A DNA stretch of 64,000 nt from JBHJGP01 sp050331695 (GTDB lineage Bacteria; Pseudomonadota; Alphaproteobacteria; Geminicoccales; Geminicoccaceae). Shown here one piece after another: positions 58,036 through 64,000 of the stretch; the first letter of the stretch is position 1; each line of letters begins with the position of its first letter. The stretch lies in NCBI GenBank assembly GCA_050331695.1, contig JBHJGP010000020.1, positions 29,667 to 93,666 on the forward strand, written 5' to 3'. The translations under genes and the position numbers were made by a program. A model generated the notes under the pieces. It worked only from the letters and a program-made list of their open reading frames with translations, was not told the DNA's origin and searched no databases.

Positions 58036-59286
58036 ATGCATTACTCGTTTCTCTCGCTCCTGACCAATGCCTTGCACGGCAACAAAGGGTGGCAACCGGT
58101 TTGGCGCGAACCGGAGCTGAAATCCCATTACTATGTCGTGATCATCGGCGGTGGCGGGCATGGTTTGGCCACGGCCCACTATCTCGCCAAAGTGTTCGGC
58201 ATGACCAATGTCGCCGTGATCGAGAAGGGCTGGCTCGGTGCCGGCAATATCGGCCGTAACACGACGATCATCCGGTCCAACTATCTGTTGCCCGGCAACG
58301 AGGCCTTCTACGAGTTTTCGATGAAGCTCTGGGAGGGACTGGAACAAGACCTCAACTACAACGCCATGGTCAGCCAGCGGGGCATCCTCAATCTCTGCCA
58401 TTCGGACGCCCAGCGCGATGCCTATGCCAGGCGCGGCAACGCCATGCGCCTCCACGGCGCCGACGCCGAATTGCTGGATGCCCAAGGCGTCCGAAATTTT
58501 TGCCCTTTTCTCGATTTCACCAACGCCCGTTTCCCGATAACCGGCGGTCTCTTGCAAAGACGAGCGGGAACGGCACGTCACGATGCGGTCGCCTGGGGGT
58601 ATGCCAGGCGTGCCGACGGCCGCGGGGTCGATTTGATCCAGAATTGCGAGGTCACCGGCTTCATCATCGAGGAGGGGGTTTGCAAGGGCGTCGAGACTAG
58701 CCGGGGGCAAGTCCGGGCCGACAAGGTGGGCGTTGCGGTCGCCGGCTCGACCTCCAGGGTGATGGCCGCGGCCGGCCTCAGGCTGCCGATTGAAAGTCAC
58801 GTTCTCCAGGCGTTCGTCTCCGAGGGCCTCAAGCCCGTGATCCCCGGCGTGGTCACTTTCGGTGCCGGCCACTTCTACATCAGCCAGTCGGACAAGGGCG
58901 GGCTCGTTTTCGGCGGCGATATCGACGGCTACAACTCCTATGCCCACCGTGGCAATTTGCCGACCATGGAGGAAGTGTGCGAATGTGCCATGGCGATCTT
59001 GCCGATGCTGGGCCGCGCCCGCGTCTTACGATCCTGGGGCGGTATCATGGACATGTCGATGGACGGTTCGCCGATCATCGATCGTACACCGATCGCGGGT
59101 CTCTTCCTCAATGCCGGCTGGTGTTATGGCGGGTTCAAGGCGACGCCGGCCTCGGGTTGGTGCTTCGCCCATCTCCTGGCCACCGGCGAGCCTCATCACA
59201 CCGCCACGGCCTTCCGTCTCGACCGTTTCGAGCGCGGCTATCTCATCGATGAGCGGGGCGCCGGCGCCCAGCCCAACCTTCACTGA
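58036..59286 (+). CDS. soxB: Sarcosine oxidase beta subunit
   Basis: A 416-residue flavoprotein. The start HYSFLSLLTNALHGNKGWQP is typical of SoxB. YVVIIGGGGHGLATAHYLAK is the FAD-binding motif. The His expected to carry covalent FMN lies in GTARHDAVAWGYAR. WCYGGFKATPASGWCFAHLL near the C-terminus is also usual. The heterotetramer oxidises sarcosine to glycine and passes the methyl group to tetrahydrofolate. The ATG directly follows a divergent control region. Confidence 0.93.
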   Translation: MHYSFLSLLTNALHGNKGWQPVWREPELKSHYYVVIIGGGGHGLATAHYLAKVFGMTNVAVIEKGWLGAGNIGRNTTIIRSNYLLPGNEAFYEFSMKLWEGLEQDLNYNAMVSQRGILNLCHSDAQRDAYARRGNAMRLHGADAELLDAQGVRNFCPFLDFTNARFPITGGLLQRRAGTARHDAVAWGYARRADGRGVDLIQNCEVTGFIIEEGVCKGVETSRGQVRADKVGVAVAGSTSRVMAAAGLRLPIESHVLQAFVSEGLKPVIPGVVTFGAGHFYISQSDKGGLVFGGDIDGYNSYAHRGNLPTMEEVCECAMAILPMLGRARVLRSWGGIMDMSMDGSPIIDRTPIAGLFLNAGWCYGGFKATPASGWCFAHLLATGEPHHTATAFRLDRFERGYLIDERGAGAQPNLH

Positions 59287-59301
59287 CCTCTTCTCGTTTC
59301 G

Positions 59302-59589
59302 ATGATCATCGACCACCCTCTCCTCGGACCTCGCGACGCCGCGGAATTCGTCTATCTCGGGGACGCCTCGCTCATCTCACGTCCAGATCCAAGCGGCAAA
59401 AATTCGGCCGACGCGTTCAACGATTATCTTCACCTGCGGGATAATCCGGCCGGTCTGCACCGCGAGCTCTGGTACCATGAGCATGGCGACCGCTCCTGGC
59501 TGGTCGTCACCCGCAACACCGTTACCCACGAGATCGTCGCGGTCGAGCTCGCCGTGGACGCCGCCAGGCGGGGCTTGCCTGAACCATGA
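59302..59589 (+). CDS. soxD: Sarcosine oxidase delta subunit, zinc ligands missing
   Basis: A 95-residue protein. GPRDAAEFVYLGDASLISRP and DYLHLRDNPAGLHRELWYHE are good SoxD sequence. In known SoxD the zinc is held by two cysteines of a CPxCGPR motif, a His and a later Cys. Here the motif reads HPLLGPR (residues 5-11) and the last ligand is Asp63 in HEHGDR, leaving only His59. Zinc binding is therefore unlikely or altered. The stop overlaps soxA (ATGA). Confidence 0.9.
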   Translation: MIIDHPLLGPRDAAEFVYLGDASLISRPDPSGKNSADAFNDYLHLRDNPAGLHRELWYHEHGDRSWLVVTRNTVTHEIVAVELAVDAARRGLPEP

Positions 59590-62549
59590 ACCAGAGCCAT
59601 CGGATCGAGGGCGGCCTCGTCGATCGGAGCCGAACGCTAAAGTTCAGCTTCGATCAGCAGCAATTGGCCGGTTATCCGGGGGACACGCTCGCGTCCGCTC
59701 TGATCGCCAACGGCATTCACCTAATGGGGCGTTCGTTTAAGTATCACCGGCCACGTGGTCCCCTCAGCGCCGGCGCAGAAGAGCCGAACGCCCTGGTTTC
59801 GATCGGTGCAGGCGATAGGCTCGAGCCCAACAGCCGGGCGACGACCGTCGAGCTTCAGGACGGCCTCACCGCCCAGAGCCAAAATCGGTTCCCGTCGTTG
59901 GGCTTCGACGTTCTGGCGCTCAACGACGTTCTGTCACCGCTGCTGACCGCAGGCTTTTACTACAAGACATTCATGTGGCCCGCCTCGTTCTGGGAGCGCG
60001 TTTACGAGCCGCTGATCCGCCGCGCGGCCGGCCTCGGCAAACTCTCAGGGGCCCCGGATCCGGACGTTTACGACAAGGGTTTTCTGCACTGCGATGTCCT
60101 GGTGATCGGTGCCGGTCCCAGCGGTCTGATGGCGGCACTCGCCGCCGGGCGGGCGGGCGCCCGGGTGATCCTGGTCGACGAGGATTTTCGTCGGGGCGGC
60201 CGATTGCTGGCGGAGCGCTATGACATCGACGACATGCCGGGCGCGCATTGGGCCGAGAAGATCAGCCAAGAGCTCGCCTCGCTCGACAATGTGCGGGTGA
60301 TGAGCCGGACCACCGTTTTCGGTGTTTTTGACCACGGCACCTACGGCGCCCTGGAGCGGGTATTCGATCATCGGCCGGACCGGCCCGCAAGCTTACCTCG
60401 CCAGACCTTGTGGCGGATCTACGCCAGGCGATCGGTCCTGGCGGCGGGCGCGGTCGAACGGACGATCGCCTTTACGGACAATGATCGCCCCGGCATCATG
60501 CTCGCGGGCGCGGTGCGCACTTACGCCAATCGCTTCGCGGCGCTTTGCGGCAAACGGCTGGCGGTCTTCACCAACAATGACGATGGCTGGCGAACGGCCG
60601 TCGATCTGGCTGCCGCCGGCGCCGAGGTCCAAGCGGTCATCGACACGCGGGCCAGCACCCAGGCGCCAGCCCACATTGACGGTTCGGGTGGACTGCGTCA
60701 CATCGCTGGCGGCACGATCGTCGGCACCAAGGGCCGGTTGGGCTTGCGAGCGCTTCTGCTCGGCGACAGCGAACGGCTTGAGGTTGACTGTCTAGCCGTG
60801 TCCGGTGGCTGGAACCCGGTCCTGCACCTGACCTGCCATCACAGGAGCCACCCCCGGTGGCATGGCGAGCTCGCAACCTTCATTCCCGGTCACGATCTCC
60901 CGCCAGGCATGATGGTGGCGGGATCCGCCAATGGCACATTCTCGACATCGGCCTGCTTGGCCGAGGGGTGTCGCGCGGGAACGCGTTGCGCCGAAGACCT
61001 TGGATTTCAAACACGGCCTGTCACGCTGCCCGAGGCCGAGGACAGCCGGTTCACGATCACCCCGTTCTGGCGGGTCAAATCCGCCGCCGGCAGAGCCTGG
61101 CTCGATTTCCAGAATGACGTCACCACCAAAGATCTGGCCCTCGCGGTTCAGGAAGGCTTTCGAAGCCCTGAACACGCCAAGCGCTACACAACGCTGGGCA
61201 TGGCGACCGACCAGGGCAAGACGGCGAATATAACCGCGCTCGCGATCATCGCTGAGCTCAGGGGCAGGCCGATCGCCGAGATCGGGACGACGACCTACCG
61301 TCCACCCTACACGCCCGTCACCATCGGCGCGTTCGCCGGGCGCAGCCGCGGCAAAGCCTTTCGGCCCTTTCGCCTAGCGCCAAGCCATCGATGGGCCGAA
61401 GAGCAAGGGGCCGTCTTCGTCGAAGCGGGCCTTTGGCTGCGCGCCCAGTGGTTTCCCCGAGCCGGTGAAACCCACTGGCGGCAAAGCGTCGATCGGGAAG
61501 TCTTGTCCGTCCGTAATGCCGTCGGCGTCTGCGACGTGAGCACGCTCGGCAAGATTGACGTTCAGGGAGCCGACGCGCTGGATTTTCTGGAGCGCGTCTA
61601 TGCCAACGGGCTTTCGACCCTGAACGTCGGCCGGTGCCGCTACGGCGTCATGCTGCGGGATGATGGCTTTGTCATGGATGACGGCACAATCGCCCGCCTC
61701 GATGACCAGCATTTCATCGTCACCACCACGACCGCGAACGCGGGCTCCGTCTTCCGCCACCTGCAATTCTGCCACCAATGCCTCTGGCCCGATCTCGACG
61801 TTCAGCTCACGAGCGTCACCGAGCAGTGGGCGCAATATGCGATCGCCGGGCCGAGCGCCCGCAAACTGCTCGAAACGGTCGTCGATCCGGGCTTCGATCT
61901 GAGCAATGATGCCCTGCCGTTCATGGCCTACGCCGAGGTCACGATCTGTGGCGGCCTCCCGGCGCGGCTCTTCCGCCTCTCCTTCTCCGGTGAGCTGGCG
62001 TTCGAACTCGCCGTGCCGGTCAGCTATGGCGACGGCCTCATCCGCGTTCTGATCGACCGGGGCCGGGTGCTTGATGTTGCTGCCTACGGCACGGAAGCCT
62101 TGAACGTCCTTCGGATCGAGAAAGGCCATCCCACAGGCAACGAGCTGAACGGTCAGACCACGGCGCGGGATCTGGGTATGGGCCGGATGGTCTCACGGAA
62201 GAAACACTTCATTGGCGAGGTCGCGGCCGGAAGGCCGGGCCTAAACGTCGACGAAGGCTTGCGTCTGGCAGGCTTCAAGCCGGTCGACAGTGGTCAAACA
62301 CTGACGGCGGGTGCTCACTTCCTTGCCCTAGGTGTCCCCGCCGCCATCGACCATGATGAGGGCTATCTGACGTCGGTCGCCTTCTCGCCGAACCTGGGTC
62401 ACAGTATCGGGCTTGGACTTCTCCGCCGCGGCGCCGAGCGCTTGGGCGAGCGGATCCGGGCGGTCGACCTGGTGCGGGGCCACGACATCGAGGTCGAGGT
62501 TTGCTCGCCTCATTTCATCGATCCCGAAGGCGAACGGCTCCGTGGCTGA
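59586..62549 (+). CDS. soxA: Sarcosine oxidase alpha subunit
   Basis: A 987-residue protein, normal for SoxA. Residues 1-110 form a ferredoxin-like/NoxA domain (FDQQQLAGYPGDTLASALIA, GRSFKYHRPRGPLSAGAEEP). Next is a dinucleotide-binding domain with CDVLVIGAGPSGLMAALAAG. From about residue 600 a GcvT-like aminomethyltransferase domain (REVLSVRNAVGVCDVSTLGK, LDFLERVYANGLSTLNVGR) binds folate and takes the methylene group. A chain from SoxB to this domain yields methylene-tetrahydrofolate. It overlaps soxG by eight bases. Confidence 0.95.
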   Translation: MNQSHRIEGGLVDRSRTLKFSFDQQQLAGYPGDTLASALIANGIHLMGRSFKYHRPRGPLSAGAEEPNALVSIGAGDRLEPNSRATTVELQDGLTAQSQNRFPSLGFDVLALNDVLSPLLTAGFYYKTFMWPASFWERVYEPLIRRAAGLGKLSGAPDPDVYDKGFLHCDVLVIGAGPSGLMAALAAGRAGARVILVDEDFRRGGRLLAERYDIDDMPGAHWAEKISQELASLDNVRVMSRTTVFGVFDHGTYGALERVFDHRPDRPASLPRQTLWRIYARRSVLAAGAVERTIAFTDNDRPGIMLAGAVRTYANRFAALCGKRLAVFTNNDDGWRTAVDLAAAGAEVQAVIDTRASTQAPAHIDGSGGLRHIAGGTIVGTKGRLGLRALLLGDSERLEVDCLAVSGGWNPVLHLTCHHRSHPRWHGELATFIPGHDLPPGMMVAGSANGTFSTSACLAEGCRAGTRCAEDLGFQTRPVTLPEAEDSRFTITPFWRVKSAAGRAWLDFQNDVTTKDLALAVQEGFRSPEHAKRYTTLGMATDQGKTANITALAIIAELRGRPIAEIGTTTYRPPYTPVTIGAFAGRSRGKAFRPFRLAPSHRWAEEQGAVFVEAGLWLRAQWFPRAGETHWRQSVDREVLSVRNAVGVCDVSTLGKIDVQGADALDFLERVYANGLSTLNVGRCRYGVMLRDDGFVMDDGTIARLDDQHFIVTTTTANAGSVFRHLQFCHQCLWPDLDVQLTSVTEQWAQYAIAGPSARKLLETVVDPGFDLSNDALPFMAYAEVTICGGLPARLFRLSFSGELAFELAVPVSYGDGLIRVLIDRGRVLDVAAYGTEALNVLRIEKGHPTGNELNGQTTARDLGMGRMVSRKKHFIGEVAAGRPGLNVDEGLRLAGFKPVDSGQTLTAGAHFLALGVPAAIDHDEGYLTSVAFSPNLGHSIGLGLLRRGAERLGERIRAVDLVRGHDIEVEVCSPHFIDPEGERLRG

Positions 62550-63117
62550 CATCGAACTGAAAACGGCGAACGCCTTTGGAGAACCACAGCCGGTCACCGA
62601 CGAGTGGCCTGGTCTCCGCGTAACGGAACTCACCGACGTGGTTTTCACCTCGATCGCGGCCCGGCGCGGTACCGTCAGCGACCTCCACGCCCGGTTTCGC
62701 GGCCATTTCGGGTTCGAGTTGCCAAGGCCCGGCCATAGCTCAGGGAGCGGGCGGCTCACCGTCGGCTGGATGGCGCAGGATCAATGGCTCGTCCTTCGCT
62801 CGGATAGCGACCCCCGAGCGGAACTGGGGGATGCGCTTCGAGGACTGGCTTCGATGACCGATCAAAGCGCTGCTTGGGCCGGTCTCACGATCACTGGTCC
62901 GCAGACCAGAGCGCTTCTCGCCCGTTTGGTACCGCTGGACACGCATCCATCTGTCTTTCCGCGCGACTTTTTCTCCGCAACGCTCTGCCATCATATGACG
63001 GTGCTCGTGCAAAGCCATGGCGAGCGGGGTGTCACACTCATGGTGGGCCGTTCCCTGGCAGGATCGCTTTTGCATGTTATCCGCGAGACGGCAAACGGCA
63101 TTACGGCACAGGGCTGA
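62542..63117 (+). CDS. soxG: Sarcosine oxidase gamma subunit
   Basis: A 191-residue protein. ADIELKTANAFGEPQPVTDE is the usual N-terminal region, and TELTDVVFTSIAARRGTV follows. VGWMAQDQWLVLRSD and MTDQSAAWAGLTITGPQTRALLARL show the GcvT-like folate-binding fold in degenerate form. FFSATLCHHMTVLV and the Gly-rich end complete it. The GTG start at 62542 lies inside the end of soxA. The last 17 bases overlap the convergent dehydrogenase gene. Confidence 0.9.
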   Translation: MADIELKTANAFGEPQPVTDEWPGLRVTELTDVVFTSIAARRGTVSDLHARFRGHFGFELPRPGHSSGSGRLTVGWMAQDQWLVLRSDSDPRAELGDALRGLASMTDQSAAWAGLTITGPQTRALLARLVPLDTHPSVFPRDFFSATLCHHMTVLVQSHGERGVTLMVGRSLAGSLLHVIRETANGITAQG

Positions 63118-64000
63118 GCGCCCCTTTACCCTCGAACCAGCTTACCAAATTGGCGATCAGCAGTTCCCCCATGGCACCCATCGTCTCTTCGGTATTGCTG
63201 GCGATGTGCGGGGTCAGAACCACGTTTTCCAGGGCCAGCAGCGGTTCGGGCACCTGGGGCTCGTCCTCGAAGACATCGAGACCGGCGGCGCCGAGCTTGC
63301 CGGCCGCGAGCAGTTCGATCATCGCCGGCTCGTCGACCAGCCAGCCGCGCGCGACATTGACGAAGACGCCGCGAGGACCGAGCGCTTCCAGGATCTCGCG
63401 GGTGACGATGGGTGGGGCCTTTCCCTTTGCCGCACCAGCCGCGCACATGAACAAAATGTCGCAGTCTTCCGCCATTTCGACAGCGTCGGCATAGCGACGG
63501 TAGGCGATCTCGCGATCGATCGGATCGACATAGCCGAGATCGCATTTGAACGCCTGCAAACGGTTGGCCACCTCGACGCCGATCCGCCCCAGGCCCAGAA
63601 GACCGGACTTCATGCCGGTAAGCTTGCGGGCCAGGGGATACCGACCCTTGCGCCATCTACCCGCACGGACAAACCGGTCGGCATCGACGCTCCGCCGCCA
63701 GGCGGCTAGCGCGCGCGCAATCGCGATATCAGCGACGTCTTCATGGAGGACCGGCGTCGGCGCGACTGTGATGTTTCGCTCGCGGCAGAGGGCCTGATCG
63801 GTTGTCTCGAGCCCGACACCGTTGATTACGCAGATCTCCAGATTGGGCATGCGCTCGATCTGCTCGGCGCTGAGGCCGGCCATCCCATGGCTGGCGGCGC
63901 CCCGGATGCGTTTGCCTATCTCTTCTAAAAGCGCCAGTGGGGCGTCGGCCTGATAGATATGATGACAGTTAAACCGCCGCTCCAACTCGGTCACGACGGG
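63101..64000 (-). CDS. D-2-hydroxyacid dehydrogenase, probably partial at the right edge
   Basis: At least 297 residues. SGLLGLGRIGVEVANRL is the NAD(P)-binding motif. The catalytic Arg is in VNVARGWLVDEP, the Glu in DVFEDEPQVPE, and the His in TPHIASNTEE. It resembles glyoxylate/hydroxypyruvate reductases such as GhrB-type enzymes. The frame is open to the last base and homologues usually have some 10-15 residues before ELERRF, so the true start is likely beyond 64000. A GTG at 63994 would be the internal alternative. It ends overlapping soxG by 17 bases. Confidence 0.88.
   Translation of the reverse strand, partial: PVVTELERRFNCHHIYQADAPLALLEEIGKRIRGAASHGMAGLSAEQIERMPNLEICVINGVGLETTDQALCRERNITVAPTPVLHEDVADIAIARALAAWRRSVDADRFVRAGRWRKGRYPLARKLTGMKSGLLGLGRIGVEVANRLQAFKCDLGYVDPIDREIAYRRYADAVEMAEDCDILFMCAAGAAKGKAPPIVTREILEALGPRGVFVNVARGWLVDEPAMIELLAAGKLGAAGLDVFEDEPQVPEPLLALENVVLTPHIASNTEETMGAMGELLIANLVSWFEGKGALSPVP

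Overview
The window looks like chromosomal DNA of an alphaproteobacterium, most plausibly of the Rhodospirillales/Rhizobiales kind. The base composition is GC-rich, genes are tightly packed with many ATGA/GTGA overlaps, and GTG and TTG starts are frequent. Markers of the group include an RpoH-type heat-shock sigma factor next to rluD, trmFO, minCDE, many ABC transporters, a heterotetrameric sarcosine oxidase and a C-P lyase operon. I see no rRNA, CRISPR array, insertion sequence, integrase or prophage. No stretch longer than about 210 bases lacks a gene, so there are no large unexplained gaps.

Layout. 1-9.6 kb: the cut-off start of a molybdenum-hydroxylase Fe-S subunit, a tiny heptad-repeat lipoprotein, an AsmA-like protein, a GST, an OmpA-type protein, pyrE, a DUF1330 protein, a lipoprotein, minC-minD-minE and trmFO. 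9.6-13.7 kb: a TrpXYZ-like ABC transporter followed by a TrpB2-type tryptophan synthase beta homologue. 13.9-19.7 kb: pspABC, a divergent pair of sugar kinases (FGGY and PfkB types) and a CBS-domain ClC protein. 19.7-28 kb: housekeeping genes (uvrD/pcrA-type helicase, prmA, rpoH, rluD, an RNA uracil methyltransferase, tRNA-Glu(CTC), a cytochrome c/P460-like protein and ubiG).

28-39.2 kb: phosphonate catabolism. A phosphoesterase-fold protein and a TIM-barrel isomerase lie beside phnF. Divergent from phnF runs phnG-H-I-J-K-L, a histidine phosphatase, two different phnM genes in tandem and a DUF1045 (2H phosphoesterase-like) gene. phnN, phnP and the phnCDE transporter are absent from the window. 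The extra phosphatase and the 2H protein are therefore the most interesting candidates for filling in the late ribose-phosphate steps.

39.2-51.6 kb: a DCC-family thiol protein, a branched-chain-amino-acid-type ABC transporter (livGFHM plus binding protein) divergent from an iron alcohol dehydrogenase, two overlapping micro-proteins with one membrane helix each, and a dipeptide-type ABC operon preceded by an almost perfect sigma-54 promoter. 51.6-55.2 kb: two isolated glycosyltransferases, a DUF3291 protein and a flavodoxin-fold protein. 55.2-63.1 kb: a one-carbon module. folD and fhs face soxBDAG, so methyl groups taken from sarcosine could pass through methylene- and formyl-tetrahydrofolate to formate and ATP. 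SoxD has lost the cysteines expected at its zinc site. The window ends inside a D-2-hydroxyacid dehydrogenase gene.

All functions come from reading motifs and gene order by eye. No database search or alignment was run.
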